A stretch of 64,000 nucleotides of DNA from Polytrichum commune (Eukaryota; Streptophyta; Polytrichopsida; Polytrichales; Polytrichaceae): the NCBI GenBank assembly GCA_950295325.1, contig OX485806.1, positions 55,049,169-55,113,168 of the forward strand. Direction: 5' to 3'. Below, one piece after another: positions 10,345 through 22,568 of the stretch; position 1 is the first letter of the stretch; each line of letters begins with the position of its first letter. The position numbers and the translations under genes were made by a program. A model generated the notes under the pieces. That model was not told the DNA's origin. It saw only the letters and a program-made list of their open reading frames with translations, and ran no database searches.

Positions 10345-11950
10345 AAATTATGAACTTAATAACATAGGCTTTGTTCAATCAACCATAAACTAATAATGAA
10401 GGTTGAGCAATTGGAAGACCACCAAAAACCACTTTATAATATTTTTGCTAGCAACTACATCTAATTCAAAATGAATTATTGCCATATTATCATATCATTT
10501 CTTCAAGATTGGAGGTATTTCAAAATTGGTAACACATCCACGTAAATCCAATAAATTATTTTGTACAAAATATCAACAATGATTGTATAAGATTATTAGA
10601 TGTTTTGTTATTTTGTAGTCTAAATGGAGATATTCAATTTTTTCCATTATTTAGAAATTACATCTATAGAATTAATTGGGCATTTGAACAAAAATCATCA
10701 ATGGCTTTGGATTTTGATTCTGCATTTAATCTTAAAAGATGTTCATCATTAGCATGATTTTTGTTTGGTTTAACTTCAATTTTGAAGTTTAATTCCTTAA
10801 AAAATAATACATGTTTTAGAAATCTTCCACTTAGTTGGGATTTTTATTAATTACTGATTTCAATGCCTCATGATACGCATGAAGAAAAAAACTATGCCTC
10901 ATGATCCGCATCAAGAAATAATGCCAAAACAATTATTGAGGATATCTAACCCAAAGCTTTTTGTTTTGTAATAATGTAATTTTGTTCAGTCTACATTAAC
11001 TGACGACTGAAAAATGTTTAGAATGGTTATGATTTTTTAAAAATTTTTGACTTAAAACTGAGGCAATTACTGCATGAGATGCATCAACACATATATGAAA
11101 TTATTTTTTCCAATCAGTAGAAATAAATAGTTATGCATACATCGATTATCATTCAATGTCTCAAAAATATTTGTGCATGTTGAAGTCCATACTAGCACTT
11201 CATTTTTCATTTGAAATAACACAGTAAATGACATGGCAATCACCGCATATAAAAATTAAGTCTTTGATAATAACTTACAATGAAACCTTTAATTTTTGTA
11301 ACAATTATTAAGATATGTAATACAACATTGGTGGCAATTTTATTGAAATTGGGTGTTATTCTGTGCTTAGATACAATGTGGCCTATTAATCTTCCAAATA
11401 GAACCAAAAACATTGAATTAGGTAAAATAATTGAGATATCAAATTCCATGCATTTAGCAAATTATTTTTGAAGGTATTCAACATGTCTTTTTTTAATCAT
11501 TACTAAAAATTGCAAGGTTATCCATAAATATCTCCAAAAACATTTAAAGTTATTTCTAAAAGGTTTTAATCATAACACATTGAATTGTGGTTGGGGCATT
11601 ATATAAATCACATGGCATGACAATGTATGCAAAATTTCCATAGATAGAAAAGGAGGTTGTATCTTAAAGAAGTGGTTTGAGAATTTGGACTTGGTTATAT
11701 CTCGAGAATCCAACCATAAATAAGTAGCATTTGTATCTTGCTATTACATTTATTATAGTGTCAATAAGAGGTAAAAAAAATGAATATGCATAATTTTCAA
11801 TTTCTTTAGGTATAATCACTATGGGAACCACCCACTCACTACTATATAAATGTATCATGCCTCAAGATATTTATTTATTTATTGACTTTTGTGAGGTGCG
11901 TCTTTCTAATATTTTTCAAGAAGATGTTTATTATTTGTTTTTTCTAATGA
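10345..11950 (-). pseudogene. Degenerate Ty3/gypsy pol fragment (reverse transcriptase to RNase H)
   Basis: Read on the minus strand, the segment preserves the order of a gypsy polymerase with many stops and frameshifts. Near 11860-11664 is an RT entry motif resembling YSSEWVVPIVI, then PLIDTIINVIA and GFSRYNQVQI. Near 11640-11580 is MPCDLYNAPTTIQ. Near 11540 is FMDNLAIFSND, where the last Asp of the YxDD catalytic box is replaced by Asn. Near 11400-11280 is GHIVSKHRITPNF followed by IKGF...YYQRLNF, the RT/RNase H connection. Around 10790-10690 is a remnant resembling the end of RNase H (KIEVKPNKNHANDEHLLRL). It lies between two plus-strand family C LTR copies but in the opposite orientation, so it comes from another element. 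It cannot encode a working enzyme. Confidence 0.75.
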
Positions 11951-11955
11951 AAAGG

Positions 11956-13557
11956 TGTGAACCCCTAGAGTGGTCCACCACTCCGCGGGATCACTTTTAG
12001 TTAGGATGCTAGTATTAAAATTTAGAATTGATAGGGAATTTAAAGAAAATTAGTTCATTTAGCATTTAGCCTAGAAAAAAAAGGTGAATTACCGAGGACT
12101 CCGGGCCTTCAACCAAAATAAACAAAAATCTAGTAAAGCGTAAGGTTGGCCAAAATGAAAACTAAGTAGTGTTAAAAAATATCGAAGTAGGAAAAAACAT
12201 GCTAGATAGTAAAAATAACTAGCTAAGATTTAAGTTAGTAGATGTTAGCTAAGAAAATATTAGTTTATTACTTAATATGGGTCACACCTCAACCGGGAAA
12301 ACCCTCGAGCCTTAATTTTGGATAAGGACTCCAAAAATGAAGCCAGTGGCGGAGGGGTCCAACCATTTTTTAGAGGGTTTAAAAACCCCTCCTTCTATTT
12401 TGTATTTTTGAGGTATCTAACTAACCCTAGTTTTTCATTTAGGGTTGAAGGGACCGCGGCCAAGGTATGCATCCCTAAACCCACTTGCTTATTTCGTAAG
12501 GTCAAGTGGCTTGATCACTTGACCGCCAAGAGGGTACCCAACTCCATTGTTCTCGGGCCCCTTGGTATGTTTTATGGTAGTAGCTTTATTTATTAGCGAA
12601 TTTTGTATGTGGGAAGTAGGATTAATCACCAGCACGACCAATTTGAATGTTGTTGGTAGAAAGGTGGAATTACTGTCCCACGAATACATTATTATGTTGT
12701 TGGCCCCGTGGATTGGGAGTAATGGTCCCAATTTATGAAGATTGTGCAACAAGTTGAACCTACAGGTTGCCCGTCACCTTAGTCCCATTAAGTTGCACTT
12801 CGTGGTCTATCTAGTGTAAACACACTTAACAATTTAAAACATACAAAACAAATTGTAAACCTTTGTTGGCAAGAAACCCAAATCGGAAACTTAATTCGGT
12901 AGGGTGACACCACCCTGCGGACCGTTAAAGTCCGAAGGGTTTGAGATGTCACTCGACCTTCAAAGAACCTGCACGATGCCTTAGAAGGTTTGGAGCTAAA
13001 AGGTGCACCAACAATGTAAGGGGTGATGCCTAGGATGTGTAAGGTAGGATGTGTAAATATAATTAATTAAATAAGAAAGAATTTGTGTAAAGGGTGGGAT
13101 TTAGGCCAAATCCCCCCGCTTAGGAAATCAAATATAACTAAGTAAAAAATAAGAAAGAGTTGAATGGTCCATCAAATTGTTGTTATTTTGTTCATTGATC
13201 TAGGAGTGGTATAAGTCATACTTGGTTGGTGTGTATCAGATCCATCTCAATTTACAAATTAGGATTGTCTTGGTTTCAAGGCTAGTGCGTTTTCGCTTAG
13301 AATAGGTTGTAGGTTAGGTTAGAACTAGATATGAAGTTGATTAATGGAGTTTAGAGCCACAATAGTAAAAAACTAAGGTCTAACTTCCGAAGGTACGACA
13401 ACGCATATTTAATTCTCCTCTAAAAATCTAAGTACTCACGTTATACACCTATTATCCGGGTTCGGCTTGGGCACCTGCAAGTGCAGGCTACCTTCACCAA
13501 AAGGCTTGTGTGATACTTTTAGGATCCCTTGGATGGGGGTGGCCCAAAATCACCACA
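11956..13557 (+). mobile_element. Family C 5' LTR, copy C2, with internal deletions
   Basis: The LTR starts TGTGAACCC and ends CACCACA, four bases before a primer-binding site. At 1602 bp it is shorter than the solo LTR at 36611-42614 (about 2470 bp after removing its hAT insertion). The segment around 12260-12310 jumps directly to the 'cctcaaccgggaaa' block, marking one internal deletion. It still carries the uninterrupted 'gagggtttaaaaacccctcc' site (about 12373-12392) into which the hAT element inserted in the other copy. The frames at 12318-12752 are spurious. Confidence 0.75.
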
Positions 13558-13561
13558 TAAT

Positions 13562-13579
13562 TGGTGCGTCTGCCGGGAA
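13562..13579 (+). promoter_or_regulatory. Primer-binding site of the family C retroelement
   Basis: TGGTGCGTCTGCCGGGAA stands four bases behind the LTR end. It starts with the TGG that pairs with the CCA end of a tRNA. The same arrangement recurs inverted at 60604-60621. The priming tRNA cannot be named safely from memory. Confidence 0.65.
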
Positions 13580-14320
13580 GATGGTTGCCCCCGCCATGCT
13601 CGGATGATATTTCTTTGAATACTTATACGTTTAGACTAAGAGAATAATAGTTAGCCCAATAGAAGTTAGTCATACGTCATGGGTCACGTGTGCTATGGTT
13701 AGTACTAGGGTGAGATCATACGACACCCCAACAACAACAACCCCATCCGCATTGGAGGCAATACAAGGTAAGAGGCCGAAGAACGAACCACCAAAACCCG
13801 AAAAAACGAAGGAAAATAAAAATAAAGGTCTAGATCTAGAGTCCGAGCGTGAGAGGGAGAAATCCCCCACCCCACAAATTTTGGTTAGAGTGGCATGACC
13901 CGAACCCATGGCGAATCCTTTGGATACCATGATGGCTCCTAGGGGGCCTCCCATTGTAATGCCACAAACAGTAGCGCCAAGGGCAAGTTTGGTGGCCTCC
14001 TGCATGAGGATCCTTCAACCCACATTGAACCATATATTGAATTAATGTTGGCCAACGTGATAGCCGCAGACACGTACAAACTCGTTTGGTTTTCTACTAC
14101 GGTAGAGGGTGTAGCGTATGAGTGGTACCGATCGCACGATGATGGGACGTTTAGGGATTAGCAGGCATTGCAGACAACATTCTTTAAACAATTTAGACCG
14201 GACATGGGCCAACAAAGCGCACTCATGGCGTTAATGAACATGCGGCAAGGCCCATCCGAGGGTATTACGTCATACATCCGACGGTTCGAGACGGTGGTTA
14301 CTCGTTATGTAGGAACCTTT
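13580..14320 (+). pseudogene. Leader and truncated gag of the family C retroelement
   Basis: Behind the primer-binding site comes a leader that is also present inverted at about 60430-60603, then a purine-rich stretch. A gag-like region follows: around 14100-14310 the translation contains VEGVAYEWYRSHDDGTF, a stop, then LQTTFFKQFRPDMGQQ and the stretch around RQGPSEGITSYIRRFETV. This is the usual capsid layout of plant Ty3/gypsy gag (G-A-x-x-W, then F-x-x-Q-F, then R-Q-x-x-x-E). A TAG at 14159-14161 breaks the frame, and homology ends near 14320. Nothing of protease or pol follows, so the element is 3'-truncated here. Confidence 0.65.
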
Positions 14321-14526
14321 TTCAGAAATGTTGGAAATAAGGGTAAGATGGTTTTGTCTTTCCCTTTTCCTAAGGTAAATGATCCTTTATTCCAATCATC
14401 TTTATCTTCAGCTATAATTAACTAAAGTTTGCCTAATATACTAGGTATTGGGTTGTATAACATCAATGGTTCAAAATATAGTAAAATCAATGTTGTATTC
14501 CTTACCAACAATCTGGACTAGAATTT
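14321..14526. other. Junction stretch between gag fragment and family A copy
   Basis: The open frame continues to 14425 but no longer looks like gag. I see nothing recognisable in these 200 bp. Confidence 0.4.
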
Positions 14527-15925
14527 TATAAAGCTCAACTACCTCCATTTGTTTATAGGGTTGATTATATTGTAATGACTTAGAGCATTTTCCATATGAA
14601 GATGGTTGAACTACCCAATTTCCTTATCGTTTGTTGTTGTTTTTTCTTTAGTATCTTAAGTAACCAAGTACATAGTTAACCAAATGATCAAGTAGCCAAG
14701 AGACGGAGTAACCATGTAACAATTTAAGTTTTCCTCCAAATCGCTAAGTAGCCAAGTAACCAAATAACAAGTTTATTTTTCTTCTTCTTTCAAATAGCTA
14801 AGCAGTCAAAGATCAAGTGAATTTTCCTTCCAAGTACCTAAGTAACCAAGTAAACAAATATTTTTTCTTCCAGATTGCTAAGTAGCCAAATAACCAAATA
14901 ACATCCAAATAGCGAAGTAGCCAAATACTAAGTTAATTTTCTTCCAAATAGTTAAGTAGCCAAGTAGCCAATTAATTTTTTTCCAAACATTGTTTCTTTC
15001 TTGATTATCCTTCTTTCTTAATTGCCGTTCTCCATTAGCAAATATTCTTTACACCAAAATGTAGGCAACAATCAATTTAAGAACCACTAAATTATTGTTG
15101 GATACATTTTTTCCATGTATTGAGATTTCCTCTTCACATGTGTAATTCCACTCACAACTTTGCAATGCTATCATTCTCACCTCATGTGAGCTTTTAAGAT
15201 CTCCCATTACACAATTGCCTTTCAACATTTACAAATTTTCTCACCACATGTGCGTCTCTATAAATTGCTCCTTGTTCAATTACCTTTCAGCTTTTATATT
15301 TTCTCTCGCCTCATGTGAGTTTCTATGATGATAATTTCTCACGTAAGTTATTTTTTTCCAATTTATATGACTATCTCACCTCATGTGAGTTCTATACATA
15401 GCATTTTGTCAAGTCTATCAACACAATCTCTCACCTTGATGATATCTACGATGATATTTACTTTGTCTTTACCTTGAATAGCTATGAAGATGTTTGAGCT
15501 TGAAGCTCTTGTATTCATAATGGTAAAGATACAAAAGACCTAGTTTTTGTAGCCTACCTCTCGTAAATAAAGGTATGCTAAAACTAATCTTAGCTCTATA
15601 TACAGTGGGAAGTGGCGTTTTACATGTGCAATCTTTCTAGATGCTTATATTTTCTATTTTGTTAAGAAGAGAACATATTTTCTTCATTTTTCTCATCCAC
15701 AGTATGGTAGATTATATCCTAGGATCTACCTATCATTATTTAGGTATGGGAAATTTTAAAAAACTAATCTAAAAAGTCATTTCCTGGCTATTATTCCTTT
15801 CCACCTCCGGAATCCTCACATACGTGTCCGAATGGTATGCATTTTATATGAAGCATACTAATCCTTAGGCGCTTGCTATGTGGCTCACTAATTCCTAATG
15901 ATTTCACCAATTTTAAGTGTTTTAT
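14527..15925 (-). repeat. Family A LTR-like repeat, inverted copy A2
   Basis: The reverse complement of this stretch follows 28219-30451 and 1-1425 in order: 'aagctcaactacctccattt' at the start, the region with 'cacatgtg' motifs around 15130-15400, 'cttgaagctcttgtattcat' near 15500, and the block 'actaatccttaggcgcttgc' near 15860. It is shorter than copy A3 through internal deletions. No coding potential is seen. Confidence 0.7.
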
Positions 15926-18900
15926 TGATAGCGGGTGTGGTCCACTACTCAATATTCATGAGTTATGCAAGTTTTTCACTCATTCTAAAGGTTCATTAAA
16001 CCTTGTTTACGATGGCTTCCAAAGAACCGGGAATTTAATGGTATTTGTGTTTATCACGTGGTTATAATTGGATAATACTCGGTCAAACGAGGTTTGATAC
16101 AACAACCTCCCTAGCTTTTTGATTGTGTAAATGGTTTGGTACTCGGGACCACCCTTGGATTCTATTGCATTTCTATTTGTTGTTCCTCATTTTATCTTTG
16201 CTCTTGTTTTTGTGTTGGTTGGTCTATGTTTCCACCATGTTTTGGTGTTGTTAGCCTTTTTTGCCGCTCCCATCCTTGTGTTGGCTTGCCTTTGATTTTG
16301 CCTTATCCCGGTGCTAACCACTTTTGTTCCACTTCTCATTTTGGTGTTGGCCGACCTATGTTCCACTCCCCATCTAGTGCGGCTGGTTTTTGCCTTACTC
16401 TCGTCCCAATCTTGATTGCTAACCTTTTATTCCCCTTGGTCTCATTCTAATGTTGGTTGCTTACAAAATTGTAAGAATTTTTCCACATGTTTAATATGAG
16501 AATGATCTGCCATTTTAAGCTTGGCAAATTTGGAATTGAGTAAAACAAAGTGGGTATGCTTATAGGTTTGAAATCTAGCAAGTAAAAAATATTGGAAAGA
16601 ATTAAAAATATGCTTGAATCCATCAACATTTTCAATTCTTAGTGCATGAAAATTGGATTGAATTGTAAGCTTTAAGCCAATTTGGGCGGGATGGATGACA
16701 TGGACAAATGTGGTGTTTTGGCTCACAAATATGGAATTGAATTTTGAATTTCAACTTTGGATTGATACCTATCACTAGGGAAATGAATTTTTCACTATAA
16801 ACCTATATGAAGTGCATGGATTGCTATGAAATTAAGCCCCCTACATATGACAATTTTATAGAGAAAAACAAAATGTACTCGTACTAATGCCAAATAGAAA
16901 ATGGACTTGTATATTTATACTAAGTTTTTCAATGGACTTTTACATTTATAATTACATTTATTTAAATTCATTTCATTAATTTTTTTTATTACAATCCATT
17001 TTTACTTGCCAATAAAATAATCATTGAACATTTTATCATCTATAAGATATGACTCTAAGATTGCATCAAGCAAACAAAAACCAGTGTAAATAATCTAGCC
17101 ATAATTTTAAGGCAAAAACTCAAATGAGCCCATGAGCCTTTGGTTTGTAAAAACCTATAACCTTAATGAAAATCCCAACAAGAATAGACAAATTGATCAT
17201 TAAAGATTATTTGTCATATGACAAGAATGAATAAAATTGTGAATTGGATGGAACCAATAAATTGTTTTCCATTTTTTTCTCTAAACCCAAGGGTTTTTTT
17301 GGTACATCTATATTTATTTCAACGTTATTAATAAATTTTAAAAATTTATAAACAAGAGAAAAAATACATCCCCTTTATGTACACTATGTACATTAAATGC
17401 CTCAAATAACACCCATTTTAGCACCCATGTTAATTTATATATGGTACAAAAAATTCTCCCCTTGGACTCATTACAAGCAAACACATGAACAATCCATTGT
17501 AGTTTATGGCTCAAAGAATTATTAAAATTTTGAAAAACCAAAAATGCTACACATGTGCAAAACCCCAATAGGATTGAGGCTATCCAAAAAACACCCTAGA
17601 ATTCATCTATATAGATAGTTTGTTGCTCCTAAATGTGATAATTGTTTTTTAAAAAATAACACTAAAAATCACAATTTTATTGTGCCACAATAGCATGCAA
17701 GCAACAACATAGTTAGTTGCATAGTATTGCCTAGCCTCCCAATATGTTGCCTACATATGAATTGGGGTTTTTTCAATCATGTGTCATGTCTTTTGCCTTC
17801 CTCACCACCACTTTGCTCTCCCCACCACATTAATATTGTCGTGCAAAACTTGACTTAATTTGTAATGGTCAAGCATTTGGATGATCTTTTAGGACTTATC
17901 TATGTTTATTTTAATCCAAGATGTTGTTTGAAAACCAAAGGGATGAAGATACTTAGGAATGTAAAGTCCTGATGGATCTCCATGTTTGTACCAAAGTGGG
18001 TCCCCTAAGGTGTATAAGTTATTGGTCACCAAGATTGTAGTTGATGTTTCCAAGAAAATAATAGAAAAATGAAACATCAATCTTACTACTTGATTGGCAA
18101 AACATCCTACCCAACCATGCTGGATGCCCATGGTGTACCATGTGAATTAATGTAGCAAATTTGCGCAAGTTCTAGGATATTACATTGTTAGACTTATTTT
18201 TGCAATGAATATTTTTCCTTGGTGATCTTTCCTATCATTTCCATTTAGAAGGAAGTTAAGATATGAGTGGTGAGAGGTAACACATGAGTAGTGAGTGATA
18301 ACATTTGAGCAATGAAGACAAATTCGGTAGATGTGCACGGTTTTATTGGTATCCTATCAGTACTCATTTATTTATTTATTTCCATTTATCAAGTACTAAC
18401 ATCTTGAATGAACAATAGTGAAAGGGGTCTATTACCATAGATAATTAATAAAAAAAAGTTTATTGGTGATTTTTATTATGATAATCCATGCCAATACATG
18501 TCACTTACTAACATTCTCAAACATGAATTTGAACACATCACTAAGAATGTTAGCCAAACTCTACATCACTGGTAAGTTCAAGTAAATGCATGACCTTCTT
18601 GTAGGCATACATCAAAGCATGAATAAATTTGTCACTGTCATAATCAACCTTGCACAAAAAATTATATACATAAAAGAAGATTTTGCGGCACATCAATTTT
18701 TCTTCCTTTTTCAGAACCTAATAGTACATTTTTATAAAGTTTGGGCATGTGCAATGACAAATGTTCCAAGTTGTGACGCAGTATGGGTTGTCCTTATTCA
18801 AAACGTTGTTGATTATCACTCCAAATCTTGGATATGGAATGGTAATAACTTCAACCATATGTGTCACAAATGTGTAGCTAATGGATTGAAAGTGTCACAA

Positions 18901-19769
18901 TTGTTCAAAGCCTATGATGCAAAAAAACCTACCTTGTTGCAATTGGAACCAATATTTTCAAACACCAAAACCTCCTTTGAGAGATTGGTAATTATTTCAT
19001 CGGCCATGTGCTTTGTATTATAGGCAAGTCCATAAATTTTGCTTGATGTCATTGAGGCAAAACCCAAATTCATGCTCCATATTATAGGTAGAGTTTTTTT
19101 CTTCTTCAACCCTTTGTAAGTTGTTAATGATCAACATGAATTACCTTTACCACAAACTAGATGTAAATTCTTAAATGGTAGGGATTTATCAAAATGAGGA
19201 ACAAATAAGGATAGGGTAGAAGGTTCCAACAAATAAAAACCACCATATTGAAGGATTTCTTAAAATTGAAGGAAAAAATAAAGATTGGATTAGGAAATTT
19301 TTTAAAGTGAGAATGAACAATTTAAATGTGACCAAATTGAGCGAGAAATCTATGTTGGGTTACCTTCAAAGAATGAATATCTATTGAGTTATTTTCCAAA
19401 CAAATGTATAGTAAAAGGTATCTACGGTGGTGATCAACATTTTTTATTTGATTGCATGTGTTGAATGGTGGTGTTGAAGAATTATTTTGTTAAGAATGTG
19501 GTAGCCTTGAAGATAGCCAGTCATTTGGACAAAGTCTCCATAACCAAGATTAAAAAAATCATATTCCCAAATAATTATAATAAAATTAGAGAATAATGTT
19601 CAATAAGAAACACAGTCGTATAAGGTAGCAAGGAGACTAAGGATTATGGGTAATAATAATCATTACCGAGTCAATAATAGAATATGCAAGAAGATCAATA
19701 TGAATATGATCGAGTAAAAATGGTTGGATTGATGGTAGAGTTGGTTAAATATTATGTTAACAATGTAGA
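15926..19769. other. AT-rich region without recognisable genes
   Basis: At 16136-16440 there is a T-rich stretch in which phrases like 'ttttggtgttggccgaccta' recur two to three times at 70-100 bp distance; its open frame is a low-complexity Cys/Phe/Ser peptide. From 16440 to 19769 the DNA is AT-rich with short frames. The longest, 18586-19023 on the + strand (145 codons, with a Cys-X2-Cys-like MCHKCVANG segment), resembles no family I know and has no supporting context. I call no gene. Confidence 0.5.
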
Positions 19770-19798
19770 TGTCGCAATCCTTGCTAGCTTTCCTTAAC

Positions 19799-19801
19799 TT
19801 A
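19799..19801. repeat. Left target-site duplication TTA of the Harbinger element
   Basis: TTA stands immediately before the terminal G-run and is repeated immediately behind the right terminus at 28151-28153. Three-base TWA duplications are typical of PIF/Harbinger insertions. Confidence 0.8.
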
Positions 19802-19845
19802 GGGGGGGCCGCACCCAGGGGTCCCAGCCCGGGTCCGGTGCTGTA
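19802..19845 (+). repeat. Left terminal inverted repeat of the Harbinger element
   Basis: The left end starts GGGGGGGCCGCACCCAGGGG and continues through a segment containing CCCGGGTCCGG. The complement of the right end starts GGGCCCCCCCGCACCAGGGA and continues with a segment containing ACCGGGACCGG. They match over about 40 bp with a few mismatches and small gaps. Confidence 0.8.
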
Positions 19846-22568
19846 ACCGGACTTTAGGCCCCACCGGAGGCCGCATCTGTTGGGTCCATACTGTGCCGCT
19901 TGTAGGGGTGTCAGGGGTACGGCTGGGGCATGTGCCTCCCGGAAAATGGAGTGAAGCACAGAGAAGCGAGGGATTTCAACCGCAGCTGGCAAGGAACGTT
20001 AGGGGTGGCCATGGATGAGGGCGCGTTGCGATGGACAGAATCTGTCCAACATTGCTTCATCACAGTTGACGGGGTCCTCCAGTTCACGGGCACGGTGCGC
20101 GGGGTGCGTGGTTTTTTGCAAGAGTTTGCTTCGCGCGGGAGCTTTGCGCCAGGGCACCCCAACAACTCTGCCGGCAAATTCTGCTGCAGCGAAGGACGTC
20201 TGTGGTCGGCGCGTGTGGTCAATGCGATTGTATGTGGTCCAATGTGGACGTCAAGCTTGGGGATCATATAAGGTATTGGGTGATTGGTGGGGAGATCGAG
20301 CGGGGAGGTTCGTGGTCCGCTGTGCTTCGACATCTGCATGGCAATTAAATCTGGTGAGTGGGCTATGTGGGCTATCAATTTTTTGTCGGCCTCGGATGTG
20401 CACATGCACTACTGTCGGCGTTGACTCGGTGCTGGCCTGTTGTCAAGGAAACATTCAGTTCTATCTCTGATGCGTTGTTTTGCGCGACATGTGGTCACGG
20501 TGAAGTTCAGCTTCAAGTTTTGGTGTTGGATTTGGACGGCCGTTCTCGCCTTGGGACGTGGCTTCCTTCTGTTTGTGGTTTTGCGCTCCTTCCGCGTTCG
20601 TGTGTGGTCGCCTTTATGCGCGCGTGCCATCGCGGCTGGGATCGCAACTTGTCTAGGGTGCAGGGTTTTGCGCACGTGCACTTAGCATTATCCGCTCCCA
20701 GGTTTCTGCATTTCTTCCCCTTCTTCCCCTCGATGTCATTTGCTGCGAGTATGGCGATTTTGCTGCCGTTTTCTTCCATGTTGGTTGTCGATGTCGGACC
20801 TTGGGGTTTCTGCTGGATTGGCATCTGTGTGTCGGGTTTCCTGGCTTGCTGTTTGTGGTTGTTGTTGCGGGTCGGAACTCCTTCGATCGAGGGAACGCGT
20901 GTCCCAACCCTCTCCGCAGTTGCTTGCGGCACGTTTGCGGTTGTTCACATTGCTGTCTGGGTTTCCCGTTTCGTCGTCCTTGAAGGCGGCACGGCGTTTG
21001 GCCCCGCTGCCCCCACAATCCGTCCATCGTTGCTATTCGCACTCCGGAAGCCACTGTGGTTGTTGTGTGCACGCTGTTGTGGATGTGCACGACTGTGTTT
21101 TCTCTTTTTTGCTTCAATTTCCCTGGGTGTTGCTGATGTGAACCCTTTGGCATCCATCCGTTGTGGAAGGTCTCTTTGGGGTATGCTGTCTTGTGCTTAT
21201 TGTTTTTGCGGCAAACTCTTGCACTCTGGCCGCAAATGCACAATTTTTTTGTTCCTGTTTCTTTCACACATATTTGGATGCTCGTTTCTGAGAGGGGGTT
21301 ACCCATCTGTCGCCCTTCGTGTCCCCCCTACCACTTTTGGCGTTGTCGACGGGGCATAGAGTGCATTGCAATGTTGGGGGCCGTTGTCCAGTATGTCCAC
21401 AGACCGTAGTCAGGCGCATCCGTGTGCCTTTGATACTGTTCTGCGGGCCCCAACCTAGAAATTGGATCTCATATTGTGTGTTTGTGGATTGATGCTACGG
21501 ATTGCTGCATTTCAGTGCCACCACTTGTAACAGCATTCATGTGGGGATCCATAATGTCTGCTATGTGTGTTGTTGTCATGGATGTGCACTTTGAATGTAC
21601 ACCGGCGCATGCCTACATTGGGATGTCAATGCGGCCGCTTTGCCCCTCTGAAAGCAGACTTCCATGGAGTAATGCAGCCCCCTCTTTGGTGCTGCATGGC
21701 CTCCCCCCGAGCTCTGGCGCCACTTTGGAATCAGGTATGTTGTCTCTGTGTGCCACCAATATATGTGCACCTGAATTGCATGTGCTGGGTGGTGATAGTT
21801 CCTCGGTGTATGGCAATATGTCGTCCTCCATTTCCGCCTGTTTTCCGTCATGTTGGCGGCCGCCGACTCCCGCGTTTGTTGCGGTCTTCATGGTCATTGC
21901 TGCTTGTAATTGCATATTTTTGTTATTGGTCTTCCCATACTCATCTGCAAACATTGCAATTGTTGGCTCGCGCATTCATTGTTTTGCATCCTACTCTTTT
22001 GTTATGCTTGCCGCGTGCAGGTGTGCGTGCAGCACTGTGCGATCGGAGGGGTGCGCACAAACCACTGATGGCCCACACATTTCGTTTTTTCCCATGCAGC
22101 TATGAATGCTGCGTTGGATGGTGGTTTTTCGAGTTTTGTAAACTCTGTGGACATGCGATGTTGCTCCCTTCAGTGTTTGTACCATGTTTAATATTTGTCG
22201 TCGTTTTGGGATGCTCTATTTTTTCTGTGCCATAAGAACATACCACCGCGGTTATATTATATATTTTTTTGGGTGCGGGGGGGGGGGGGGGGGCAGATTC
22301 CTCTGTGGTGGGAAATACTGCATGGGCATTGTAAAGATGTTGTTGTTTGTCTGAAATTTGAGTTTGCGCTGAACCCGAACTCCTGCCTAGTTCCGGGCAC
22401 TCCAGCGTCCCTCTGGTTGCAGGTGTGCACCTGTACCTGCATGCAGTCACTGGGATTTGAAGCATTTGGACTTCCTGTTTGTGTGTTTTGCAAACATTGC
22501 GCCTCGGCTTCTACTACATTTGTTACTGTTGCATCTGCATGTGTGATGGGAAGGTTGTTTGACAAGTG
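19846..22568 (+). other. Left non-coding arm of the Harbinger element, leader or intron of the Myb-like gene
   Basis: About 2.7 kb separate the left terminus from the Myb-like gene. The sequence is GC-rich and, on the + strand, rich in T and G (tgtgtgt, tttgtgg, cttccc). Long open frames run through it (20358-21359 with 333 codons, 21476-22105, 21567-22235), but they overlap one another and minus-strand frames. They give Cys/Phe/Leu/Trp-rich peptides with no domain, so I treat them as composition artefacts. A run of 17 G occupies 22277-22293. The simplest reading is promoter plus 5' untranslated leader, possibly with a long intron; U-richness on the sense strand fits plant introns. No splice site can be proven here. 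Confidence 0.5.
22277..22293 (+). repeat. Homopolymer of 17 G
   Basis: An uninterrupted G17 run lies about 275 bp upstream of the Myb-like gene start, just behind 'tttttttgggtgc'. Its exact length may be uncertain because long G-runs are hard to sequence. Confidence 0.9.

Larger units (their letters stand above)
8271..10345 (+). mobile_element. Family C LTR, copy C1, diverged and 3'-truncated
   Basis: The copy starts TGTGAACCC and shares its first 100 bp closely with 11956 and 36611. Later it shares the block around 'ggagccggtggcggtgg' and, from about 9780, the block that reads 'ggccccttggtatg' in other copies. It stops matching around 10345 ('ggtggtgatgcc'), so the terminal third of the LTR is missing. 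Imperfect tandem repeats lie inside at 8515-8583 and 9175-9540. Open frames at 8708-8978 and 9391-9820 overlap on both strands and are not supported as genes. Confidence 0.65.

Noticed and set aside
8271-13557. C1 and C2 as the two LTRs of one element with pol between them
   Set aside because: The pol fragment between them is on the opposite strand, and C2 is followed by its own primer-binding site and gag, so C2 is a 5' LTR.
18586-19023. 145-codon frame as a host gene
   Set aside because: It has no recognisable domain, sits in AT-rich surroundings, and shows no supporting exon pattern.
20358-21359. 333-codon open frame on the + strand in the left Harbinger arm
   Set aside because: It is rich in Cys, Phe, Leu and Trp with no domain, overlaps long frames in other phases and on the other strand, and a similar artefact appears mirror-wise in the right arm. 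GC-rich DNA has few stop codons.
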